A stretch of 64,000 bases of DNA from Paragemmobacter amnigenus (GTDB lineage: Bacteria; Pseudomonadota; Alphaproteobacteria; Rhodobacterales; Rhodobacteraceae), in contig NZ_JAAATX020000001.1 in NCBI RefSeq assembly GCF_009908265.2, positions 248,001 to 312,000 on the forward strand, written 5' to 3'. Positions 52,593-64,000 of this stretch are shown piece by piece (position 1 is the first letter of the stretch; each line of letters opens with the position of its first letter). The notes beneath the pieces were generated by a model. It saw nothing but the letters and a program-made list of their open reading frames with translations. It ran no database searches and had not been told where the DNA came from. The translations under genes were made by a program, and so were the position numbers.

Positions 52593-53201
52593 TCAGGCAT
52601 GGGGGAGCACCTCGAACCGGCAGACCGCATCCCCTGCCGCCGCGCAGGCCACCTCGCGCACCACGCAAGCCCGCCAGACCAGCCGCGCGAACAGCCGCTC
52701 GAACACCGCCGCGTGCCAGTCGCACATCGGATGGTCGCCGCGCAGCCCCGCCACCAGCGGGTTGCCCGCCACTTCAAAGGTCAGGGGCCGCCAACCCGCG
52801 ATCCGGAACGCCCCCGACCCCGCAAAGGTCCAGGAATGCCGCGCGATCGCCCCCGCCAGCACCCGCGCGCCCAAAGGCGCGGGCAGCGCGCGGATCGCCC
52901 ATTGCGCCGCGCGCGGGATGCGGTGGCGCAGGATGTAGCTGCCCGTCGCCAGACCCGCCAACCGCAACAGCCCCTCGGCCCGCTCCGGCACCGCCATCCG
53001 CAACGCCAGATGCACCGCCGCCGCATCCGCCTCGGGGATCATGCCCAGCGCGGGGTCCGGCACCGCCACCCCCGCCTCGGCCATGACCTGATCGCGCAAG
53101 GCGCGCCCCTCAACACGGTCCAGCACCGCGACAAGCTGGGTGATCGCGTTCGGCCCGATCCGCGCCTCGGACGCCGCGACGGGGACAAATCCCCCGTCCA
53201 C
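52593..53201 (-). CDS. bchJ: BchJ, V4R-domain protein linked to vinyl reduction
   Basis: This 202-aa protein with a V4R (4-vinyl reductase) small-molecule-binding domain was first named from R. capsulatus mutants affected in 8-vinyl reduction. It may assist rather than catalyse the step. Recognisable blocks are RIGPNAITQLVAVLDRVEGR, YILRHRIPRAAQWAIRALPA and the Cys-rich end GDHPMCDWHAAVFERLFARL. GTG 53201, one base after the bchE stop, is the probable start, with GAGGAGG 6 bases upstream; longer forms run into bchE. Confidence 0.9.
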   Translation of the reverse strand: MDGGFVPVAASEARIGPNAITQLVAVLDRVEGRALRDQVMAEAGVAVPDPALGMIPEADAAAVHLALRMAVPERAEGLLRLAGLATGSYILRHRIPRAAQWAIRALPAPLGARVLAGAIARHSWTFAGSGAFRIAGWRPLTFEVAGNPLVAGLRGDHPMCDWHAAVFERLFARLVWRACVVREVACAAAGDAVCRFEVLPHA

Positions 53202-53202
53202 C

Positions 53203-54858
53203 TCACGCCTCCTCGTCCATCTGCTGCTTGCCGCCGCCGCAGGCCGCAACCTCCGGCATCCTGAAGCTCTTACGCTCCTCTGCCCTCTCGGCCATCTGCG
53301 CCTTCACCGCATCGCGCCGTTCGGCCGCGCGGGCGGCACGGTCGGCGGCTGCCTCCCAATCCGCCATCTGCGCATCGGCAATCTTGCGGCTGTCGTCGAA
53401 ATGGAAATCGACCTTCTTCTTGGTCTGCGGCCCCCAATAGCCCGCCTTGCCAAGGTCATAGAAGGTCCGCCCCACCCCCGCCTTCAGAAATGCCTTGAGA
53501 CAGCCCAGAAGATAGCGCCGCCGGAACCCCGTCCCTCGCCACGGGTAATGGAACAGCGCCTTTCGCATGTAAAAGCGGCGGTAATTCTTCATCACCCCGT
53601 CCAACAATTCCCCCCGCGTCAGCGCGGCAGGCTTCATGATGGGCGTGACGAAATTGTATTTGCTGAAATCGAAAACCTCCACCTGATCCCGGATCTCCTG
53701 GAACAGCGGGGTAAAGGGCCAGGGCGTATACATCGACCAGTTGGCAAGGTCCGGCTGCCAGTCCCACGCCATCTGGAAGGTTTCCTCCAGCGTCTCGGCG
53801 GTCTCGTTGTCCAGACCCACGATGAACTGCGCCTCGGTGAAGATGTCGGCCTCGCGCAACAGGCGGATCGCCTCCTTGTTCTCGGCGACGGTCGTCTCCT
53901 TGTTGAACAGGTCCAGCTTCAACTGCGCCGCCGCTTCGGTGCCCAAGGACACATGCACCAGCCCCGCCTTGCGGTAGAATTTCAGCAGGTCGCGGTCGCG
54001 GTAGATGTCGGTGACGCGGGTGTTGATCCCCCATTTCACCCGCTCGTTCAGGCCGCGGTCGATCAGCTCCTGACAGAATTCGACGAATTTCTTCTTGTTG
54101 ATGGTGGGTTCCTCGTCGGCAAGGATGAAGAACCCCACCCCGTGATCGGTCACCAGACGCTCGATCTCGTCCGCCACCTTCTTCGGGTCGCGCACGCGGT
54201 AGTCGCGCCAGAACTTCCATTGCGAACAGAAGGAACAGGTGAAGGGACAGCCCCGCGCCATGTTGGGGATGGCGACCTTCACGCCCAGCGGGATGTAGAT
54301 GTACTTGTCCCAGTCAAGGATCGACCAGTCGGGATCGATGGCATCCAGATCCTTCACCGTCGACGCCGCCTGCGTCGCCACGATCTCGTCGCCCTCCTTG
54401 AAGGCCAGCCCCCTGATCTTGCGCCGCTCCGCAGGCCAGCGCCCGTCGCGCACCGCCTCCATCAGGTTGACGAGGATCTCTTCCCCCTCGCCCCGCACGA
54501 TCACATCGACCCATGGCGCCTCTTCCAGCACCTGACGGAACATGAAGGTGGCATGGATGCCGCCCAGCACACGCAAGGCATCGGGGCAGACTTCCTGCGC
54601 GATGCGGAGCGTCTCTTCTGCCTCGTAGATCGCGGGGGTGATCGCGGTCACCCCCACCACATCGGGGCGCAACGCCCCAAGCCGCGCGCGCAACTCGTCA
54701 TGACCGATGTGATGCGTCATCGCGTCGATGAAGTGGATGTCGTCAAACCCCGCCCGCCGCAGATGGCCGGTCAGATAGGCCACCCATGCCGGCGGCCAGT
54801 TGCCCGCGATCTCGGCCCCGCCAGAGTGGTAATTCGGGTGGATGAAAACGATCCGCAT
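53203..54858 (-). CDS. bchE: Anaerobic Mg-protoporphyrin IX monomethyl ester cyclase (radical SAM)
   Basis: This forms the isocyclic ring E without oxygen, using cobalamin and SAM. The 551-aa protein has an N-terminal B12-binding-like domain (about 1-140), then the radical-SAM cysteines 204, 208 and 211 in [15 protein letters not shown] charged helical C-terminus (about 495-540) ends in a short Gly/Lys tail with a Cys. ATG 54858 is the true start; the longer frame reads into the promoter. Two PpsR sites and an FNR-type site lie upstream, fitting induction only when oxygen is low. Confidence 0.97.
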   Translation of the reverse strand: MRIVFIHPNYHSGGAEIAGNWPPAWVAYLTGHLRRAGFDDIHFIDAMTHHIGHDELRARLGALRPDVVGVTAITPAIYEAEETLRIAQEVCPDALRVLGGIHATFMFRQVLEEAPWVDVIVRGEGEEILVNLMEAVRDGRWPAERRKIRGLAFKEGDEIVATQAASTVKDLDAIDPDWSILDWDKYIYIPLGVKVAIPNMARGCPFTCSFCSQWKFWRDYRVRDPKKVADEIERLVTDHGVGFFILADEEPTINKKKFVEFCQELIDRGLNERVKWGINTRVTDIYRDRDLLKFYRKAGLVHVSLGTEAAAQLKLDLFNKETTVAENKEAIRLLREADIFTEAQFIVGLDNETAETLEETFQMAWDWQPDLANWSMYTPWPFTPLFQEIRDQVEVFDFSKYNFVTPIMKPAALTRGELLDGVMKNYRRFYMRKALFHYPWRGTGFRRRYLLGCLKAFLKAGVGRTFYDLGKAGYWGPQTKKKVDFHFDDSRKIADAQMADWEAAADRAARAAERRDAVKAQMAERAEERKSFRMPEVAACGGGKQQMDEEA

Positions 54859-54875
54859 CTTGTCCCCCTGCGATG

Positions 54876-54893
54876 TGTAAACGCAAGTTGACA
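54876..54893. promoter_or_regulatory. PpsR/CrtJ operator, bchE promoter site 1
   Basis: TGT-N12-ACA (TGTAAACGCAAGTTGACA), 18 bases before the bchE start, close enough to cover the start of transcription or the leader. Confidence 0.88.
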
Positions 54894-54912
54894 GTTTTTG
54901 ACCAACCCGACC

Positions 54913-54926
54913 TTGACGTATGTCAA
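54913..54926. promoter_or_regulatory. FNR/CRP-type palindrome before bchE
   Basis: TTGAC-GTAT-GTCAA is a perfect inverted repeat matching the FNR-type TTGA..N4..TCAA pattern and overlapping the second PpsR site by 6 bases. FnrL activation of the anaerobic cyclase would make sense. Other CRP/FNR-family regulators could also fit. Confidence 0.6.
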
Positions 54927-54938
54927 TTTTACAAGACA
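54921..54938. promoter_or_regulatory. PpsR/CrtJ operator, bchE promoter site 2
   Basis: TGT-N12-ACA (TGTCAATTTTACAAGACA), 27 bases beyond site 1 and overlapping the FNR-type palindrome. Confidence 0.85.
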
Positions 54939-55035
54939 CCGATCAGGGGAGCGCGATCAGGGAACGGCAGACCGGACAGCAGAGGTGACAGCCGTTGCGC
55001 CCCCGAAGGGCCACCCCGTCACGACCGGCGGCGCG

Positions 55036-56451
55036 CTATTCGCCGTCCTTGTTCAAAAGCCCGTATTTCCGGAGCTTTACATAAAGCGACTGGCGCGACA
55101 GGCTCAGCATCTCGGCCGCCGCGACGCGGTTGTTCCGCGTCAGTTCCAGAGCCGTCTCGATGCACATCTTCTCGATCACATCGGTGGTCTCGGCCACGAT
55201 GTCCTTCAACGTGCTGGACCCCACAAGCTCCATCACGTTCCTGACCCCGTCATCCGGCTGGCCAAAGGCCGGACGGCGCAGCGTCTCGGCGCGGCTCGCA
55301 TCGCGCACGACAAGGACCAGCACGGGGTTCGGACGGTCGTTCAGCCATGTGGCCGAAATCTCCACCGCGATCTGGCCCATGAAATCGGTGGTCAGCCGCG
55401 TCGCATAAAGCCGCAACTGCCCCGTCCGCTTCACATTGTCCAAGAGCACCCGCAGGTCCACCGCGCCGCGCGCCAGAAAATCGGTCAGCGACCGGCCACG
55501 GATCGCCGCGATATTGGCCGTGTCGGTCAGGTTCAGGAAGGCTTCGTTGGCCGCACGGATATTGCCGTCGCCATCGGTAAAGACGATGCCATCCACCCCT
55601 TCGTGATACAGCCGCGCCAGATTGTCGGCCAGTTCATCCGTGCCGGACTGTCCCGCCTCGGTCGTGTCAAGCTGGCAGAGCAGCACCCGTTCCCCCGCCG
55701 CGCGGAACACGGTCGGCGTAATGAACACCCGCTTCTGCGACCGCCGCGCGATCAGCTCGATCGGGGCAGAGCTTTCGGCCACCGCCAGATTGGCAAGGCT
55801 TTCAAGAAACTCGCCGCGACGCCGCCCCTCGAATTCCTGCGCGATGGCAGACCCCACCAGATCCGCCCGCTGCCCGCCCAGCAGTTGCGCCGCGGCGGGG
55901 TTGATGTCGGAAATCCGGCCCGTCGACATCGACACCATGATCACCGGATCGCGCGACACTTCCATCAGCACGCGATAGCGCGTGTCCAGCTCGCGCTGCG
56001 TCTCGTAATCCCGCTCCAGCGCCAGCTGCGCCTGCACGAGTTGCTGTTGCACCTCGGCGATGGGGCGCAGGTCGCGGCCCAGCATCAGGATGGAGTCATC
56101 CGTCCCGATCCGGTGCAGCGAATAGCGCACGGGAAATTCCCAGTTGGACTTGTCGGCATGGTTCAACTCGACCGCCGTCTCGCCATGGCGGGCGCCATGC
56201 ATCTCGGACAGGCGGGATTCGAACTTTCGCAGGCTGTCCTCGGTCAGCACATCCCTGAGATGGCCGCCCTCCCAGTCGGTCAACTGGCCAAAGCTGCGGT
56301 GATGGGGATTCACAAGGACCGAGATGATCCGCCGCGACGGCGCAACCAGCAATGCGATGTCCGACGCCGTCGCCAGAATCTCGCCCAACAGATCGGGCGC
56401 GATCAGCGGCAGCTTGCCACCATTGAGAAGATGTCGTCCGTCGGTCGTCAC
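55036..56451 (-). CDS. ppsR: PpsR/CrtJ, redox-responsive repressor of photosynthesis genes
   Basis: This DNA-binding repressor acts on TGT-N12-ACA sites under oxygen. The 471-aa protein has an N-terminal domain, a Gln/Leu-rich linker helix (EVQQQLVQAQLALERDYETQ at about 133-152), two PAS domains (about 160-270 and 275-390) and a Fis-type HTH at about 425-466 (NRVAAAEMLSLSRQSLYVKL). Cys259 and Cys430 correspond in position to the two redox cysteines of R. sphaeroides PpsR (251, 424), the second inside the HTH. The start is GTG 56451 with a weak GGATGAA upstream. It lies 52 bases after ppaA. Confidence 0.96.
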   Translation of the reverse strand: MTTDGRHLLNGGKLPLIAPDLLGEILATASDIALLVAPSRRIISVLVNPHHRSFGQLTDWEGGHLRDVLTEDSLRKFESRLSEMHGARHGETAVELNHADKSNWEFPVRYSLHRIGTDDSILMLGRDLRPIAEVQQQLVQAQLALERDYETQRELDTRYRVLMEVSRDPVIMVSMSTGRISDINPAAAQLLGGQRADLVGSAIAQEFEGRRRGEFLESLANLAVAESSAPIELIARRSQKRVFITPTVFRAAGERVLLCQLDTTEAGQSGTDELADNLARLYHEGVDGIVFTDGDGNIRAANEAFLNLTDTANIAAIRGRSLTDFLARGAVDLRVLLDNVKRTGQLRLYATRLTTDFMGQIAVEISATWLNDRPNPVLVLVVRDASRAETLRRPAFGQPDDGVRNVMELVGSSTLKDIVAETTDVIEKMCIETALELTRNNRVAAAEMLSLSRQSLYVKLRKYGLLNKDGE

Positions 56452-56503
56452 ACTTCATCCAATCCCGGATCGCGGCGCGGGGCCAGATCCGGCATTACCC
56501 CGA

Positions 56504-57403
56504 TCAACTCGGTGTCGCCTGATGGTCCCGAGCGACCGACACACCCATCATCGAAAGGGCCTGTCCGATATCGTTCGTCGCCATGTCGGCACCCGTCAAC
56601 CGCATCACATCCTCACTGGCGTGAAGGATGGCACCACCGATGGCCACCTTCAATTCGCCTTTGCTCGACTCTTTAAGCGTTTTTACAAGTTTCCGGCAAG
56701 TTTCAAGCCTGTCGTTACAGGCGGTGGACACAAGCGCGCCGTCGAATGTGCGCTCGGCAACATAGTGGGCCAGTTCGGGCAGACCCGGCGCGATCTTCAT
56801 CGACACCGAAATCCCCTCGCGCCGCAGCCATCCGGCAAGGACCATCGCCCCCAGCGTATGCTGCTCGCCCTGCGGCAGGACCAGCAGCAGCATCGGCCCG
56901 CTGACCCGCCCGTCACGATCGGCCGACCAGGTGGACCCGACCTCGCGCAGGATGGCCTGAAGACGCGCCACGCCCATCGTGACCTCGGCAAAGCTCAGGA
57001 CATCGTCCTCCCAGCCCTGCCCCAGACGCCGCGCGACCTCGGGAATATAGAGATCGGCCAGCATCGACGGCGTCACACGGGCGCGCCGCAGCTCGGGTTT
57101 CAACTCCTCGAAACAGGCCGGATCGGTCGAGGCGATCGTCGCCATGAACCGCAGCACCAGCGTTTCGCGCATTCCGGTTTCGGGCTGGCCATCACGCTGC
57201 ACCAGCCGCGCGACGACTTCGGCGGCAAACTTCGACACGCCGCCTGCGGGGCTCTCGCCCCAAGGCGCCGACCCAATCTGGATTTCCTGCTGCATTTCCG
57301 GCTCCGTGGCCCGGCAGACCCGCACGACCTTATCGCGCGCATCCCGCAGACGGCCAAAGTTACTGTCTGCCTTTGGTTCTAGATTGTCAAAACAAATTGA
57401 CAC
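56504..57403 (-). CDS. ppaA: PpaA/AerR, cobalamin-binding antirepressor
   Basis: This modulates PpsR/CrtJ; the R. capsulatus form AerR binds B12 and relieves repression. The frame from GTG 57403 gives 299 aa. A helical domain at about 75-155 is followed by a B12-binding fold with LLLVLPQGEQHTLGAMVLAG containing His182, the likely cobalt ligand. ATG 57295 (Met37) is a second possible start that removes a 36-residue N-terminus. R. capsulatus AerR is reported in long (GTG) and short (ATG) forms of this kind. A PpsR operator covers the GTG. Confidence 0.9.
   Translation of the reverse strand: MSICFDNLEPKADSNFGRLRDARDKVVRVCRATEPEMQQEIQIGSAPWGESPAGGVSKFAAEVVARLVQRDGQPETGMRETLVLRFMATIASTDPACFEELKPELRRARVTPSMLADLYIPEVARRLGQGWEDDVLSFAEVTMGVARLQAILREVGSTWSADRDGRVSGPMLLLVLPQGEQHTLGAMVLAGWLRREGISVSMKIAPGLPELAHYVAERTFDGALVSTACNDRLETCRKLVKTLKESSKGELKVAIGGAILHASEDVMRLTGADMATNDIGQALSMMGVSVARDHQATPS
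57385..57402. promoter_or_regulatory. PpsR/CrtJ operator over the ppaA GTG start
   Basis: TGT-N12-ACA (TGTCAAAACAAATTGACA), almost a perfect palindrome. Its last two bases are within the GTG start codon of long ppaA (57401-57403). Confidence 0.85.
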
Positions 57404-57528
57404 CCCTGATCCGCAGAAAAATCTTTCCGCACCGGATAACCCAGTAATTTAAGGCATAAGCGCCCCATTTCTTCACAGAAAGACAGCGCGACCCGCGTTT
57501 TGGGCTTGCGCGAGACAGGCGGCAAGTG

Positions 57529-60966
<3,438 letters not shown>

Positions 60967-60977
<11 letters not shown>

Positions 60978-63900
60978 CCGCCACCCCCTGACGGACGCGA
61001 CCAACGCGCCCCGCCGGGGCGATGGCACCTATCGTTTCGTGATCGTCACGCTGGACGCCCATGCCGCAGGCCCCGCCGCGCGCATCGCCCCTGCCCTTGC
61101 CAAGGATTTTCCGGGGATCGAGGTCACCGTCCACGCCGCCGCCGAATGGGCCGAAAACCCCGCAGCGCTGGCCCATGCCCGCGCCTGCGTCCGTGCCGCC
61201 GATTTCGTCGTGGCAAACCTGCTGTTCATCGAAGAGCACATCACCGCCATCATCGACGACCTGCGCGCCGTGCGCGACGGGCTGGACGGGTTTGTCGGCG
61301 TCATCGCCGATCCGCAGATCGTCAAGATGACGAAGATGGGCGATCTGGACATGGCCAAGCCCGCCTCGGCGGCCATGCAACTGCTGAAGAAGCTGCGCGG
61401 ATCGGGTGCGCCGTCGGGATCGTCGGGCGAAAAGCAGATGAAGATGCTGCGGCGGCTCCCGAAGATCCTGCGTTTCCTGCCCGGCAAGGCGCAGGACCTG
61501 CGGGCATGGTTCCTGTCGATGCAATACTGGCTGGGCGGGTCGGACGACAATATCGAACAGATGATCCGCTACCTCGTCTCGCGCTACTCGGCCAACCGCG
61601 ACTGGCAGGCGGTTTCGGCCAAACCCCCGGTCGACTATCCGGATGTCGGGCTCTATCACCCCGACCTCCCCGCGCGCATCACCACGAACGTGGCGGACCT
61701 CCCCCGCCCTGTGGGAGCGGTGTCGACCGTGGGTCTCCTCATGCTGCGGTCCTATATCCTCGCCTCCGACACCGCCCATTACGACGCGGTGATCCGGGCT
61801 TTCGAGGCGAAGGGGATCGCCGTCCTTCCGGCCTTTGCCGGTGGTCTGGACGGGCGGCCCGCGATCGACGCCTTCTTCAAGGGGCGCTGCGACGCGATGG
61901 TGTCGCTGACCGGCTTCTCGCTGGTGGGTGGCCCCGCCTATAACGACAGCCCCGCCGCCGTCGCCGCGCTGGAGGCGCTGGACGTCCCCTACATCGCCGC
62001 CCATCCGCTGGAATTCCAGACGCTGGGCCAATGGGGCGCATCGGGGGGCGGGCTGGGGCCGGTGGAAACCACCATGCTCATCGCGCTGCCGGAAATCGAC
62101 GGGGCGACCAACCCCACCGTTTTCGCCGGACGCCACGACCTGAACGGCTGCGCGGGCTGCAAGATGAACTGCAAGGCCGCGAGTGAACAGGCCATCACCA
62201 CCCGCGCCATGGCCCCCTGCTTTGAACGGATCGACGCGCTGGCCGACAAGACCGCCCGCCTCGCCGCCCTGCGCCGGTCGCAGGTGGCCGAACGCAAGGT
62301 GGCCGTGGTCCTTTACGGCTTCCCCCCGAACGCCGGTGCCGCTGGCACCGCCGCCTACCTTGGCGTCTTCGAAAGCCTCTTCAACACGCTGCACGCCATG
62401 GCCGCCGAAGGCTATGACCTCACACCCCCCGACACGCTGGACGACCTGCGCGAGGCGGTGATGGGCGGCTCGGCCCGCATCTATGGCCAGCCCGCCAATG
62501 TCCACACCATCATCCCCGCCGCCGAAGTGGTCGCGAAAACCCGCTGGCTGTCGGATGTCGAACGCGTCTGGGGCCCCGCCCCGGGGCGCATCCAGACCGA
62601 CGGGCGCGGCGTCATGGTCCTTGGCGCGCAATTCGGCAAGGTCTTCGTCGGCCTGCAACCGGTGTTCGGCTACGAGGGCGACCCGATGCGCCTTCTGTTC
62701 GAAAAGGGCTTCGCGCCGACCCATGCGATGATGACCTTCTACCGCTGGCTGCGCGACGATTTCGGCGCGGATGTGCTCCTCCATTTCGGGATGCACGGCG
62801 CGCTGGAATTCCTGCCGGGCAAGCAGGCGGGCGTGTCGGAAACCTGCTGGCCCGACCGGCTGATCGGCAACATGCCGAACGTCTATCTCTACGCTTCCAA
62901 CAACCCGTCCGAGGCGACGCTGGCCAAGCGCCGGTCGAACGCGGTGACGATCACCCACCTGACCCCGCCCTTGGCGCAATCCGGCCTCTACAAGGGGTTG
63001 CAGGACCTGAAAGACTCCCTCTCGCGCTGGCGCGCCGCCGCCGATGACGCGCCGGATCGCGCGGATCTGTGGGAGCTGATCGTGGAACAGGCCCGCACCG
63101 TGGACCTTGATGCGACAGACCCTGCCCAACTCTGGGTGAAACTGCTTGAAACCGAAGGCGCGCTGATCCCCGACGGCCTCCACGTCCTTGGCCGCCCGAT
63201 GGGGCCGCAAGAACGCCGCGACTACATCGACCTGATCGGCGCGACGGGGGCCGAGGCCGAGGCGCTGGATGCCAAGCTGCAGGCCCAGACCGAAATCCCC
63301 GCCATCCTGCGCGCCCTTGGTGGCCATTTCACCAGCCCCGTTCCGGGCGGCGACCTGATCCGCTCCACCGACATCCTGCCCACGGGCCGCAACATCCACG
63401 CCTTCGACCCGTTCCGGATGCCCACCGCCTTCGCCCTGAAGGACGGGGCGCAACAGGCCCAGCGTCTGCTGGACACCCACCCCACCCTGCCGCGCACCGT
63501 GGCCCTCGTCCTCTGGGGATCGGACAATATCAAATCCGACGGCGGCCCGCTGTCCCAAGCCCTTGCCCTGATGGGCGCAAAGCCGCGCTTTGACCATTAC
63601 GGCCGCCTCTGCGGCGCGGACCTGATCCCGCTGTCGGAACTGGGCCGTCCGCGCATCGACGTGGTGATGACGCTCTCGGGCATCTTCCGCGACCTGCTGC
63701 CCTTGCAAACCCGCATGCTGGCCGAGGCCGCATGGAAGGCCGCCGTGGCCGAGGAACCGCTGTCGCAGAACTTCATCCGCGCCCATGCGCTGGCCTATGC
63801 CGACGAGATGGGCGTCGACATGGAAACCGCCGCTCTGCGCGTCTTTTCCAATGCCGAAGGGGCCTATGGGTCCAACGTCAACATCATGGTTGGCAGCAGC

Positions 63901-64000
63901 GCCTTCGGCGAGGAAGACGAACTGGCCGATGCCTACGAGAACCGCAAGTCCTTTGCCTATGGCAGGAACGGCAAGCCCGTGCAGAACGCCGCGCTCCTGC
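60967..64000 (+). CDS. bchH: Magnesium chelatase subunit H, partial (3' end beyond window)
   Basis: This large porphyrin-binding subunit holds protoporphyrin IX while BchID insert Mg2+. The visible 1011 residues start [20 protein letters not shown], overlapping the bchB stop by 11 bases. Landmarks are [20 protein letters not shown], the Cys-rich loop [20 protein letters not shown] at about 390 (a possible cluster or metal site), and [20 protein letters not shown] with conserved His. Full BchH is about 1190 aa, so roughly 180 residues are missing because the window ends. Confidence 0.96.

Overview
The window is a high-GC chromosomal segment from a purple bacterium of the Rhodobacter type (Alphaproteobacteria, Rhodobacterales). 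The evidence is a full photosynthesis gene cluster in the order known from Rhodobacter sphaeroides and R. capsulatus: puf genes in the order B-A-L-M followed by a pufX-like gene and no pufC, the spheroidene-type carotenoid set (crtA, I, B, C, D, E, F), tspO, and the regulators ppsR and ppaA/aerR. I did not recognise any rRNA, tRNA, CRISPR array, transposase or phage gene.

Positions 1-25.8 kb hold housekeeping and accessory genes. These are a dipeptide/oligopeptide-type ABC importer (end of one ATPase, second ATPase, binding protein, two permeases), a DUF3422 protein, proton-translocating transhydrogenase (pntAB), a small membrane methyltransferase, kynureninase and tryptophan 2,3-dioxygenase (tryptophan to anthranilate), a lipoprotein L,D-transpeptidase, a lyxose-isomerase-type protein, a gamma-glutamyl-GABA-hydrolase-type amidotransferase, a DUF305 protein with a CueR-like operator, a class V aminotransferase, an ABC exporter, a YgfZ-type protein, EF-P, a PopZ-like protein, a TolC-type outer-membrane protein, a Pcm-type methyltransferase and an FAH-family hydrolase.

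Positions 25.9-64 kb are the photosynthesis cluster. On the minus strand crtEF, bchCXYZ and pufQBALMX form one superoperon, ending in a strong terminator just before dxs. crtD and crtC (plus) diverge from crtE. crtI-crtB-tspO (minus) diverge from crtA-bchI-bchD-bchO (plus). bchE-bchJ-bchG-(PucC-like)-bchP-idi run on the minus strand, as do ppaA and ppsR. bchF-bchN-bchB-bchH run on the plus strand, and bchH is cut by the window end. Together they make bacteriochlorophyll a from protoporphyrin IX, spheroidene/spheroidenone, and the RC-LH1 proteins. dxs and idi supply isoprenoid precursors. No acsF (oxygen-dependent cyclase) is in the window; the cyclase here is the anaerobic radical-SAM BchE.

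I found eleven TGT-N12-ACA sites, the PpsR/CrtJ operator pattern. They lie before bchC (two), between crtE and crtD (two), between crtI and crtA (two), before bchG (one), before bchE (two, one overlapping an FNR-type palindrome), over the ppaA start (one) and before bchF (one).

The most unusual features are four. (1) Arrays of short perfect palindromes built on a constant TTC-loop-GAA hub, whose arms differ in sequence but always stay self-complementary; one array has become the C-terminal tail of CrtA and another sits inside the bchY-bchZ operon. (2) Three pigment genes lack ordinary start codons: crtA appears to start at ATT, bchD at CTG, and crtC has no usable in-frame start and is reachable from crtD only by a -1 shift. 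(3) A 23-codon ORF is tiled exactly between bchX and bchY. (4) A GGATATTT-type repeat sits in frame inside bchB.
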